Below the pieces are notes generated by a model that did no database searches, was not told the origin of the DNA, and worked only from the letters and a program-made list of their open reading frames with translations. This document shows positions 34,322 to 43,700 of a stretch of 64,000 nt of DNA, piece by piece. The translations under genes and the position numbers were made by a program. How positions within the stretch are numbered: position 1 is the stretch's first letter; each line of letters starts with the position of its first letter. The stretch covers positions 1 through 64,000 of the forward strand of contig JANWVF010000006.1 of assembly GCA_025056965.1 (NCBI GenBank). The letters are read 5' to 3'. This stretch comes from Thermoflexales bacterium. Its GTDB lineage: Bacteria > Chloroflexota > Anaerolineae > J036 > Brachytrichaceae.

Positions 34322-35032
34322 ATGGCGATGACCGCTGCTGAGTTTCGCGAGTTAGTGAACGCGCTATACGAGCATCCAGAGTGGCGAGCGGAGCTGCGTC
34401 GGCTGGTGTTGACGGATGAAATTTTGAGTTTGCCCGAGATCGTGCGCCAATTGGCCGAGGCGCAGCGTCGCACCGAGCAGCGGGTGGAAGAGTTGGCCGA
34501 GGCGCAGCGTCGCACCGAACAGCAAGTGGAGGAGCTGGCTCGACGCATGGACATGTTAACGCAGCGCGTGGACAATCTCGGAAGAGCATTTGGAGCCTTC
34601 CAGCGCGTCTTCGGCTCGACCGTCGAGGAAGAAGCTGCCAGCGTCGTGGAGGTGGTGCTGCGGCGCAAGGGTTATCGCGTGCTGCAACCGGCCTATGCGC
34701 TGCCGATTGATAGTGAGGGGGAGATTGATGTCGTCCTGCCCTTGGAAGACTCGTCTGGCCGGCGGCTGTGGGCAGTGGTCGAAGCAAAGGCGCGGCTGAG
34801 TCGGCGAGACGTCCAGGCTTGGGCGCAGCGCATGCGCTCAGCAGAGTGGCGACGACAGTTGGCAGAGCGCGGCTGTGCCGGGCCATATTTGGCATACCTG
34901 TATAGCATTCGGATGGATCTCGGAGCACAGGAAGCAGCGGAAGCCGAGGGAATCGGCCTGCTGAAAAGCGATGGCGAAGTGCTGGCGCCGCGCGGGCTGA
35001 TCGAGCCAGCCATGCCATCATCCTTGCACTGA
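34322..35032 (+). CDS. Coiled-coil protein with PD-(D/E)XK nuclease-like C-terminal domain
   Basis: Residues about 45-85 form a coiled coil built on a 14-residue unit, LAEAQRRTEQRVEE, given twice. The C-terminal part has the nuclease-like pattern GEIDVVLPL followed by WAVVEAKARLSRRDV, where Asp and Glu-x-Lys would bind metal. Proteins of this layout (DUF3782-like) occur widely in thermophiles and cyanobacteria without known function. ATG 34322 has GAGGG 8 nt upstream; an earlier ATG at 34259 lacks one. TAGAAT at 34297 may be its -10. Activity as a nuclease is unproven. Confidence 0.7.
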   Translation: MAMTAAEFRELVNALYEHPEWRAELRRLVLTDEILSLPEIVRQLAEAQRRTEQRVEELAEAQRRTEQQVEELARRMDMLTQRVDNLGRAFGAFQRVFGSTVEEEAASVVEVVLRRKGYRVLQPAYALPIDSEGEIDVVLPLEDSSGRRLWAVVEAKARLSRRDVQAWAQRMRSAEWRRQLAERGCAGPYLAYLYSIRMDLGAQEAAEAEGIGLLKSDGEVLAPRGLIEPAMPSSLH

Positions 35033-35056
35033 CGCTGCGCTCAACACGATCCTTCC

Positions 35057-36619
35057 TTAAGCGCTCTGTCGCCGCGCTCGGTAGTGCGCCTCCAACCTGT
35101 CGCGCGGTTGCCAACCCAGCAATCGCTTCGCCTTATCGTTGCGGAACACCCCGTGGGGTAGGTCAGCGCCGATGTGAAAGTACTCGAACGGCGCGGGTAG
35201 CTCGGCCACCTCGAGCGCACAGCGGATCGCCCGTGCAGCGTCGCTCCACGAGATCGTCAATGGATGGATGCGCGGGCCATAGAGCGTTGTGGGTTCGACG
35301 AACTGGCAGAACGTGAGTGCTGGGACGACCATCCCGTAGTGCTCTGCGAAGATGCGACAGATTTCCTGCCCGAAGTACTTGCTCATCATATAGACCCATT
35401 CTTTGCCGGGGCGCGGTGGGACGTCATCCACGATGTCATGATCCCAGTCATAGCCGGTGCGGTCATGCGCGCCGAGCATGAACGGGCCGGTGTGGACGAC
35501 GCGCTGGATGCCGTGTGCGACCGCGGCGCGCATCACGTTGTATGCGCCCAGGGTGTTCACTAGAAAGGCATCTGCCGGATCGCTACGCAGCACGGTGCAG
35601 TTGATGATCGCGTCCACACCCTCGCACGCCGACATCACCTGCGCCGGATCACGCACGTCCATCACGCGCCACTCATGCGGCGGGTGAGGGATCTCCGGCA
35701 TCGGCGCGCCGGGCGACTGTGGCTTACCGGTGGCCAGGATTTCTTCCACCGGTTTGATGTCGGCCAAGCGCAGCGTATAGTGTGGAGCAAGTTCCCGTGT
35801 TGTGGCTGCGGCTAGCGGTCCTCCTGCACCGAGCAGCGCCACCTTGTGGATAGACGGTCGTCTTGGGATCGGCGATGGGCGCGCGATAGTTGGAGTGCTG
35901 CGCACCTCCGTGTGGCCGGCGAAGTCGCGCTGGGGTGCGAAAGCGAATTCCTCCGGCGTCCGGGTGAATTCAAAGCGCGCTCGTGAATCGGCCGAGGGCA
36001 CGTGGACGATGAACCAGCCGTTTGTAGCGTGTTGCAGGGCCGCCCGGATCGCAGCGACGGCATCATCTACGTGCACCCATAGCGGATCAAACGGCCGGTT
36101 GTGCGCGACGGCATCGTCCACCACCTGACCGAGGCGCAGGCAGACGCCCGAGACCTGCGTGGAACGCGCCATCTCTCGCACGCCCAATTCCGCCAGCCAG
36201 GCGCATAAATCATCGAGGTGCGGGGTAGGGCGGGGGCGCCATCCTTCATCCACGCGGAACTCTGCCGGTGTGTCGGCGAAAAGCGCTAGTGTGCTGCCCA
36301 GCACGACGCGCCGAGCGCCGGCCTTGGCCGCTGCGTCCATCAGTTGGAATGTGCCGCGGGTCGCATGGTCAAGCGTTGCTTCATCGCTCGCCAGGCGCGT
36401 GTAGAGCGGAGCCAGGTGAATCACATCGGCGACGCCCTCGCAGATCGCCCGGACGAAGTTCAGGTCGCGTAGGTCACCTGTTCGTGCCTCGACGTTCTCG
36501 GGCAGCACGGAGCTGATTTGTACGTCTACGGCGCGGATGTGCCGCGCACCGCGCAGCGCTTCGATGGTATGACGCGCCAAGAGGCTGTTGGCGCCGGTGA
36601 TTAAGAGCAAGTCGTTCAT
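35057..36619 (-). CDS. Double NAD-dependent epimerase/dehydratase (tandem extended-SDR domains)
   Basis: Two SDR modules in one 520-residue chain. Module 1 (1-250) starts LLLITGANSLLARHTIEALR and has GDLRD and VVLGSTLALF, but its Tyr-x3-Lys motif is not evident. Module 2 (260-520) starts KVALLGAGGPLAAATTREL and keeps WRVMDVRD, HTGPF and YMMSKYFGQE with the active Tyr-Lys. Thus only module 2 looks catalytic by the usual criteria. It is the last gene of a five-gene minus-strand run beginning at gcvH. Function is unknown. Confidence 0.75.
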   Translation of the reverse strand: MNDLLLITGANSLLARHTIEALRGARHIRAVDVQISSVLPENVEARTGDLRDLNFVRAICEGVADVIHLAPLYTRLASDEATLDHATRGTFQLMDAAAKAGARRVVLGSTLALFADTPAEFRVDEGWRPRPTPHLDDLCAWLAELGVREMARSTQVSGVCLRLGQVVDDAVAHNRPFDPLWVHVDDAVAAIRAALQHATNGWFIVHVPSADSRARFEFTRTPEEFAFAPQRDFAGHTEVRSTPTIARPSPIPRRPSIHKVALLGAGGPLAAATTRELAPHYTLRLADIKPVEEILATGKPQSPGAPMPEIPHPPHEWRVMDVRDPAQVMSACEGVDAIINCTVLRSDPADAFLVNTLGAYNVMRAAVAHGIQRVVHTGPFMLGAHDRTGYDWDHDIVDDVPPRPGKEWVYMMSKYFGQEICRIFAEHYGMVVPALTFCQFVEPTTLYGPRIHPLTISWSDAARAIRCALEVAELPAPFEYFHIGADLPHGVFRNDKAKRLLGWQPRDRLEAHYRARRQSA

Positions 36620-36656
36620 CTGTTGAATGGGTTCAAAGAGTCCAAATCGCCAAGTG

Positions 36657-37634
36657 TTAATGCGCTGGCTGCCAGATCGGGACGAGATCGTTCACGCGCA
36701 GGGCGCGATCGGGGCCGGGCGCCGGCCAGCGATTCGGGTGCAAGATGCCGGCCAAGATCTCTACGCCGTCTACTACGCGCGGGCCGGGTCGGCTGAAGTA
36801 TGATGTGGCATCTACGGCGTAAAGCTGCCACAGGTAGGTCGCCGGTAAGTCGCGCCAAACTTCGAGCGCGGCCATGTTGTGGAACTCGCGCACACTGCCG
36901 GCCAGGTCGAAGCCGCACGGCATAGCGATCACGCATTCGGCCTGCGTGCTTGCGACATCGTCCCATGTGCAGCGAAAGCTCGGCTTCCCTTTCCGACCTA
37001 GCACCGGGTTCCCGCCGGCGATCTCAATCTGCTCCGGAACCCAGTGGCCGGGTGCGAACGGCGGATCGAGCCATTCCAGCGCGGCAACCGTTGGGCGGTG
37101 GATGATGCTGGCGAGCGCCTCGCGCACCCGATCGAGCCGGTCACGCAACGCCTGCACCAGCGCCTTGGCCCTGGCGCTGACCCCTGCAAGCTCGCCGACG
37201 GTGAGCACGGTCTGGAAGATGCCCTCGATGTCGGTCGGTTCCAGCGAGATCACCTGCGCCGGCCCTTCCCACTTATGGCTGAGGTCGCGCACCGCAGCGC
37301 GTACCGTCGCATAGGACACGGCACATACGTCGCACAGCTCTTGGGTCAGAATGAGGTTAGGCTTAGCGGCGTGCAGCCGGTCGGTGTGCAGGCCGTAGAG
37401 GCTTAGGCCGTCGCGCAGCTGCTGCGAGACGAGCGCGTCAATCTTGGCGCTCGTGAGGGTGGGGTTGACCTGGCCGTCCTCGTTGGTGACGCCGATGCTG
37501 CTGTAGGTCATCACCGGCACATCGGCAACGTCCGGTGGATAGTCGCACTCGTGGCTGCGGCCGACGAGCGCGTCGCGCAAACCGAGGGCGCAAACAATTT
37601 CGGTCGCGCTGGGTAAGAGTGAGACGATGCGCAT
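36657..37634 (-). CDS. BtuF-like cobalamin-binding domain protein
   Basis: A periplasmic-binding-protein fold of the helical-backbone type. It begins RIVSLLPSATEIVCALGL, the classic start of cobalamin-binding BtuF-like proteins, and has GRSHECDYP and LILTQELCDVCAVSY. No signal peptide or lipobox precedes this, so it is probably cytoplasmic and not a transporter component; such soluble versions are common but uncharacterised. 325 residues. GGAG upstream supports the ATG. It follows the Gfo/Idh gene by 32 nt. Confidence 0.82.
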   Translation of the reverse strand: MRIVSLLPSATEIVCALGLRDALVGRSHECDYPPDVADVPVMTYSSIGVTNEDGQVNPTLTSAKIDALVSQQLRDGLSLYGLHTDRLHAAKPNLILTQELCDVCAVSYATVRAAVRDLSHKWEGPAQVISLEPTDIEGIFQTVLTVGELAGVSARAKALVQALRDRLDRVREALASIIHRPTVAALEWLDPPFAPGHWVPEQIEIAGGNPVLGRKGKPSFRCTWDDVASTQAECVIAMPCGFDLAGSVREFHNMAALEVWRDLPATYLWQLYAVDATSYFSRPGPRVVDGVEILAGILHPNRWPAPGPDRALRVNDLVPIWQPAH

Positions 37635-37666
37635 TTGGCTGCTCTCCGCGTCTCTGCGTCTTAACG

Positions 37667-38743
37667 CTATGCTAAGCGTACTTCTCGACCCTCCCGCGAC
37701 GAACGATAGATGGCATCAATGATTTGCAATCCGATCAGGCCATGCTCGCCCGGTGACTCGGGCGTGGCACCGCTTAACACACAGTCCACGAAGTGGTGCA
37801 CGGCAAGGCGGTGTCCGCTAAAGCCGGTCGGCAGGCGTGGCACGATGGTCGCCGGATGGTCATTCACGAGTTTATACATCACGACGGTCTCGCCACTCGG
37901 TGCGCCCGTATAGAAGTTGGCGCCGGCTTCGCTGCCGAAGAGCCGCACGTAGAAGCTGTCCTGCATCGGCTCGCGGTGCGAGGCCCAGGCCGATTCGAAT
38001 TGCAACACCGATCCGTCTGCAAACCGGATGAAGCCCAGGCCCATGTCATCTACGTCAAAGTGGGCGGGTTTGACTTCGCGCGGTTTGGTTTTCTGTCCGC
38101 GAGGGCCGAACTCGGCAAATGCTGCCCCGCTCACCGCAACCGGACTGGGATAGCCCATCAGCCATAGTGCCAGATCGAGCACGTGCACACCCAGGTCAAT
38201 CAGGGCGCCACCGCCGGCGCGCTCCTTTTGTGTGAACCACTGACCATGGGTCGGAATCCATCCTTCACGCAGCCAACCGGCCTTAGCGGCATAGATGCGG
38301 CCGAAATCGCCAGACAGAATCTCGCCTTTCAGCCAGACAATCTCGGGGCGGTAGCGATGGTTGTAGCACACCATGAGCGTCTTGTTTGCCGAGTGCGCCG
38401 CTTCGATCATACGGCGGCCGGCCTCGACCGATATCGCAAGCGGCTTCTCGCACAGCACATGCTTGCCGTGGGCGAACGCTTCTAAGGCAACCGCTTCGTG
38501 CAGCCAGTTGGGCAGAGCAATGCTGACGACGTCTATTTCGTTGGACTTCAGCACATCGCGGTAATCGGTGAAGCGGTATGCCTCTGGGATGTTGAAGCGG
38601 TCGCCGCGCTCCTTCAAAATCTGCGGGTTGACGTCGCAAATGGCAACCAGCTCGCAGTGCGGATGCGTCTGATAGCCCTCGATGTGATTCCAGCCCACGC
38701 CAATGCCGATGACTGCAGCGCGGATTTTTGATGAAGATGCCAT
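37667..38743 (-). CDS. Gfo/Idh/MocA-family oxidoreductase
   Basis: The second enzyme of this family in the window, 358 residues. It has the motifs AAVIGIGVGWNHIEGYQTHP, GKHVLCEKPLAISVEAG with the catalytic lysine, and the C-terminal substrate domain with LIDLGVHVLDLALWLMG. I start it at ATG 38743, 7 nt after the gcvPA stop; an ATG at 38767 lies inside gcvPA. It is in one transcript with the glycine cleavage genes, an unusual partner. Substrate unknown. Confidence 0.87.
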   Translation of the reverse strand: MASSSKIRAAVIGIGVGWNHIEGYQTHPHCELVAICDVNPQILKERGDRFNIPEAYRFTDYRDVLKSNEIDVVSIALPNWLHEAVALEAFAHGKHVLCEKPLAISVEAGRRMIEAAHSANKTLMVCYNHRYRPEIVWLKGEILSGDFGRIYAAKAGWLREGWIPTHGQWFTQKERAGGGALIDLGVHVLDLALWLMGYPSPVAVSGAAFAEFGPRGQKTKPREVKPAHFDVDDMGLGFIRFADGSVLQFESAWASHREPMQDSFYVRLFGSEAGANFYTGAPSGETVVMYKLVNDHPATIVPRLPTGFSGHRLAVHHFVDCVLSGATPESPGEHGLIGLQIIDAIYRSSREGREVRLA

Positions 38744-38750
38744 GATAGGC

Positions 38751-40073
38751 TTAAGCCAGTTCTGCAAGCGCTTCTACCAGCGCGTCAATCTCCTCACGCG
38801 TGTTGGTCTCGGTGCAACACAGCAGCATGTGATCCTGTAGCTCGGGGTAGTCCCGGCCTAGATCGTAGCCGCCGATGATGTCGTGCTCGTCCAATAAGTA
38901 GTCGTTGATCTCTTTTACCGGCGCAGGGCAAGCGACTACGAACTCGTTGAAGAAAGGTTTATCCGTCCAAACGCGCCAGCCATCCAGCTTGCCGATGCGG
39001 TCGGCGGCGTAATGTGCCTTCTGATAACACAGGTGCGCTGCTTGGCGCAAGCCGTGCTTGCCCATCACGCTCATGTAGACGCACGCTGCCAGCGCCATCA
39101 GACCTTGATTAGTGCAAATGTTGCTGGTGGCCTTTTCTCGGCGAATGTCTTGCTCGCGCGTCTTGAGCGTAAGCACATAGCCGCGTTTGCCTTCGCGGTC
39201 CACCGTCTCGCCGACGATGCGTCCGGGAATGCGACGCATGAATTCGCGCCGGGTGCAGAAGAAACCGAGGTAAGGCCCGCCGAAGCTCAGCGGGATGCCA
39301 AGGGGCTGGCCTTCGCCGACGACGATGTCTGCACCGTACTCGGCCGGTGGCTTGAATAGGCCCAGTGAGATCGGGTTGACTATGGTGACGAACAGCCCGC
39401 CAGCGGCATGCACGCGATTAGCCAGGTCGCCGACGTCTTCGAGCTGGCCGAAGAAGTTCGGATTCTGAACGCACACGCAGGCGGTGTGCTGGTCAATCAA
39501 GTCAATCGAATTTGCGAGCTCCGCCTCGACGATCTCGGTGTTGGGACGAAACTGCACATACGTGCGAAGCACCTGTCGGTAGTGCGGATGGATGGCGCGC
39601 GAGATGATGACTTTGGGCCGCTGAGTAATGGCCATAGCCATCAGCGCGGCCTCGGCGAATGCGGTTGCGCCGTCGTAGTGTGAGGCTGTGCTGATCTCCA
39701 TGCCCGTCAACGCGCTCATCATGCTCTGAAACTCGAAGATGGCCTGAAGCGTCCCCTGGCTCACTTCGGGCTGATATGGCGTGTATGCTGTGAAGAACTC
39801 GCCCCGCCGGATAATGTGATCCACCAGGCTTGGGATGTAATGGTTGTATGCTCCTGCCCCGAGGAAGCAGGCATGATGGTTGACGTCGGCGTTCGCATCC
39901 GCTAGCGCGCCCAGCTCCCACATCGCCTCCATCTCGGTCACCGCTGCGGGTAGGTTCAGCCGAGGAAAGCGAAACTTCTCTGGAATGGCCGTGAATAAGT
40001 CTTCAATGCGTTCAACGCCGATGTGCGCGAGCATCGCTCGACGCTCTTCGTCCGTGTGAGGGATGTAGTGCAT
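38751..40073 (-). CDS. gcvPA: Glycine dehydrogenase (decarboxylating) subunit 1
   Basis: The alpha half of the two-subunit P-protein of the glycine cleavage system, which decarboxylates glycine on PLP held by the other subunit. Signatures are HYIPHTDEERRAML, FLGAGAYNHYIPS, FFTAYTPYQPEVSQGTLQAI and GEGQPLGIPLSFGGPYLG. 440 residues, typical. It follows gcvH by 15 nt. The partner gcvPB and gcvT are not in the window, so they must lie elsewhere. Confidence 0.95.
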   Translation of the reverse strand: MHYIPHTDEERRAMLAHIGVERIEDLFTAIPEKFRFPRLNLPAAVTEMEAMWELGALADANADVNHHACFLGAGAYNHYIPSLVDHIIRRGEFFTAYTPYQPEVSQGTLQAIFEFQSMMSALTGMEISTASHYDGATAFAEAALMAMAITQRPKVIISRAIHPHYRQVLRTYVQFRPNTEIVEAELANSIDLIDQHTACVCVQNPNFFGQLEDVGDLANRVHAAGGLFVTIVNPISLGLFKPPAEYGADIVVGEGQPLGIPLSFGGPYLGFFCTRREFMRRIPGRIVGETVDREGKRGYVLTLKTREQDIRREKATSNICTNQGLMALAACVYMSVMGKHGLRQAAHLCYQKAHYAADRIGKLDGWRVWTDKPFFNEFVVACPAPVKEINDYLLDEHDIIGGYDLGRDYPELQDHMLLCCTETNTREEIDALVEALAELA

Positions 40074-40088
40074 AGCGAACTGCCTAAG

Positions 40089-40484
40089 TTACTCTTCGGT
40101 TTCCTTCAACAGCTGCTCATATGCAGCAGCGTCGAGTAAGTTGTTGAATTCGGCGATGTCGTCGGGCTTGATGCGGATCATCCAGCCGGCCTGGTATGGA
40201 TCCTGATTGATGATCTCCGGTTTGCTCTCGAGTTGGGAATTCACGGCCGTGATTGTGCCGCTAACCGGCATATACACGTCCGACGCTGCTTTGACCGACT
40301 CCACTACGCCAAATGCCTCGCCTGCCTTGTATGTCGCGCCGACGCGCGGCAGCTCAACGTAGACTAGATCGTTCATGGCGGACTGGGCATGATCGCTGAT
40401 GCCACACACGATTTCATCGCCTTCCAAGCGTGCCCACTCATGGGTCTTCAAGTAGCGTGCTGAAGGATCAATCTTGGATGTCAT
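40089..40484 (-). CDS. gcvH: Glycine cleavage system H protein
   Basis: A small lipoyl carrier shuttling the aminomethyl group between P, T and L proteins. The lipoylated lysine is K65 in GVVESVKAASDVYMPVSG. Other marks are THEWARLEGDEIVCGISDHA and YQAGWMIRIKPDD. 131 residues, the standard size. It heads a minus-strand run of five genes. About 300 bases of gene-free DNA precede it. Confidence 0.96.
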   Translation of the reverse strand: MTSKIDPSARYLKTHEWARLEGDEIVCGISDHAQSAMNDLVYVELPRVGATYKAGEAFGVVESVKAASDVYMPVSGTITAVNSQLESKPEIINQDPYQAGWMIRIKPDDIAEFNNLLDAAAYEQLLKETEE

Positions 40485-40798
40485 GTTGTCTCTGTTTTGG
40501 AGGTTGTCCTGAGAGTAAGGTGCATGACGAAAGGTGTGCTCGCCGCCACATGCAAGGTGACATGCGCGATGTAGCTGATTGCCATGGCGCGTGCCTACCT
40601 ATGCAGCGGTCTAAATTTGCCTAGGCCTGGAATGCATCTGCTTGGCGATGCAAACAGAACCCGCATGTTATGGTGGCCCGTTCAGGCATATGATACCAAA
40701 GTGCGTCAGTTGTGCTAGAGTGTAGGGCAGTAATCTGCTTAACTTCCCTGAGAGGAATGCTGCTTTCCTTATCAGACCACTCTTGAGGTAAGTGCTTC
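40485..40798. other. Divergent intergenic region between gcvH and the O-antigen ligase gene
   Basis: No gene is present. On the minus strand an ACTCTCAGGACA-like stretch (about 40505-40520) followed by AACAGAG recalls the 3' part of a glycine riboswitch, but the 5' core is not found. GAGG at 40784-40787 serves the downstream ligase gene. I see no clear promoter for either gene. Confidence 0.4.
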
Positions 40799-43700
40799 AT
40801 GTCGAGTTTGGTGCAGAGTGCGCAGGAGAAGCCAGTCGCCCATGGGGCGATGGCTGCTGACTTCGGCGCGAAGGATTTGCCTACGGCCTCTGCTAGTCGG
40901 CTCAGTGTATGGTGCGACCGGTTGATCGAAGCTGGATGGCTGGCAGCGGTTATCGTCGTTCCGTTGTTCTTCAACATCTATTCCAGCCGGGTGTTCGAGC
41001 CTGATAAGTTGACTACGCTGCGCTCGATCGCCTTAGTGATGGCCGCTGCCTGGCTGGTGAAATGGATTGAGGAACTGCGCAACCCTCATCGAGATCGCAG
41101 CGTGACCTGGCGCACGCCGCTAGTACTGCCCACGCTGATCACCGTCGTCGTATACGTACTCAGCACGGCGCTCTCGGTTGCGCCGCGCACGAGTTTGCTC
41201 GGTTCATATCAGCGCTTGCAGGGCACTTACACCACGTTTGCTTACATCGTGGTCTTTCTCATGATCTTGCAGGGCATGCGCCGACGCGCCCAGCTCGATC
41301 GGCTCATCACCCTCATGATCATCACATCGCTGCCGATAGCGATCTATGGGTTGCTGCAACGCTTGCAGCTCGACCCACTACCCTGGGGAGGAGACACGGT
41401 CGAGCGTGTGGCCGGCAACATGGGGAACTCGATCTTCATCGCGGCCTACTTGGTGATCGTGTTCTTCATCACCGTCTATCGAATTGCCGATTACTCAGCC
41501 TCTATCTTTAGAAGCAAGCAGCCCCAATGGTGGGATGTCGTCGCCCTAGCAAGCTATCTACTGATTGCTTTATTGAACGCTGTCGTAGTGTTGGTCTTGG
41601 CCGGTAGCCGCGGGCCGCAGCTGGGCTGGTTGGTGGGGGTGTTGTTTGTCGCGCTTCTGCTCGTTCAGCTCATCCCCCGCCAAGATCGGCGCTTCCAACT
41701 GACGATCGGGATGATCGGCCTCGGCATCGCCGGATTGGCCTTTCTCTACTTCATCAACGTCACGCGCAATGATCCATCCTACGACTGGCTGCGCCAATTC
41801 CCGCTCTTCCGTCGTCTTAGCACCGTGCTGACGACTCAGGAGGGCACCAACGCCGTGCGGGTGTTGATCTGGGAAGGTGCGGCAAATCTAGTTGCCCCGC
41901 ATGATCCGATTGTTCAACCTGACGGCACACTGGATCGCTTCAACGCCATTCGCCCGCTGGTAGGCTACGGGCCGGAGTCCATGTATGTTGCCTACAATCG
42001 TTTCTACCCGCCTGCTCTAGCGAATTTCGAGGCCCGCAATGCATCGCCGGACCGCAGCCACAATGAGACCTGGGACGCTCTAGTTATCACCGGCTTGTTC
42101 GGCCTGCTCGCCTACATGTTCTTGTTTGGCAGTGTCCTCTTCTATGGATTTCGATGGATCAGTCTCATCGCCCTACGTTTCGAGGCGTACTTATTTGTTG
42201 CGCTATGGGTTGCCAGCGCGCTGCTGTTTGGTCTGGGTGCGATCGTGCTCGGACGCCGTGAGCTGTTTGGGATCGCCGTGGGTGCGGGGGTGGTATTTGG
42301 CTTAGTTGCCTTCCTGTTCATCAGTGCCTTGATCAACGCGCGTCGCGGCGATGACAAGGGTGCGGCTGCGCAGATTCCGCTGCGCGACCAGTTCTTGCTC
42401 ATCGCTATCGTTTCGGCCATCGTCGCCCACTTCGTCGAAATTCACACCGGTATTGCCATCGCAGCCACACGAACGTATTTCTGGACGCTGATTGGGGTGA
42501 TGGTTGTCGTAGGCCAGGGTTGGCTGAGGGAAGACAAGCCTGCGATGGTTCTCGCCAATCCTGAGGCTACGGTAACCGACGTTCCTCAAACCGTCACAGG
42601 TGCAGGGGGTGACGCGAAGGAATCGAATCGCGCGGCAAAAGGTACGCGTCGGCAGCAGCGCGCTGCCCAGCAGCGTGCTGCCGCGAGGCGTTCAGCAGCT
42701 TCACTCGGGCGTGGCTCGGCGCTGCCTGACTGGTTTACGTCGGTTGCCGTCTACGGTCTGTTTCTCGGGCTGATCCTGGGCATCATGGCCTTCGACTTCA
42801 CTAATAATTCTGATCGAAGCTTGGTCGCCGGCCAGGTCTTCATCGGTTCGATGACGCGCGTCAAAGGCCAGCTCAGCTTAGGTATCTTAGGCATGTTCAT
42901 CGCGACGCTGCTGGTAGGGCTTCTCATCATCTTGGCCGAGCTTCGCTCAAAAGGCATGTTGATGAGTGGACACCACGTAGTCGCTGCTGGCGCAACCATT
43001 GCCGCGCTGGCAACGTTTGTCTGGGTAGCTTTCGGCACGTTTATCGCCGGCCAGCTCACCGCCTTCGTCGCAGCCCAGCAGAACACGGTTGGCAACATAC
43101 TGAGAATCGCCGATCAACTTGCGGCCTTCCCGGCATATCTGTATTTGCTGATTCTGAGCGTGGTGGTGGGCTGCGCGTTCCTATTGCGCCGCGAAGAAAA
43201 CGTGCTGCCCCCACTAGCGGCCTCTTACGCGGGCTTAGGTGGGCTGGTTGTCGGCGTAGTCGTCGTGCCGGTTGCCGTTGCCTATAGCAACCTGCAACCC
43301 ATCGCTGCGGACATAGTGTATAAGCAAGCCACCCCATGGGATCAAGACGGCGCACGCGTGTTGATCCCCGGCTCAAACATCCAGGCGTGGGACTTAGCCA
43401 TTGAGCACTATCGGCGGGCGATTCAACTCGCGCCAAACGAGGACTTCTACTATCTCTGGCTAGGGCGAGCCTTGTTGGAGAAAGCTAAAACGACGCTCAA
43501 CGTTTCCGAGAGCCAGTCCATACCTGAAAACGCCGGGTTTATGCGCATCATCGGCGACGAGCCTGAAAACTGGAACCGTCCGTATGGCTCAGACGCTTTG
43601 CCGTCCGCGAATCTCAGCCGTCTAGATCTGCTCACTGCGGCGCAGATCATTCTTGCAGAGGCACGCGTCATCAACCCGCTCAACACCGACCACAGCGCCA

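Noticed and set aside
40497-40545. Glycine-riboswitch-like 3' segment (minus strand, ACTCTCAGGACA and AACAGAG) before gcvH
   Set aside because: The conserved 5' half of the aptamer and the expected paired stems could not be found; a covariance search (RF00504) would decide.
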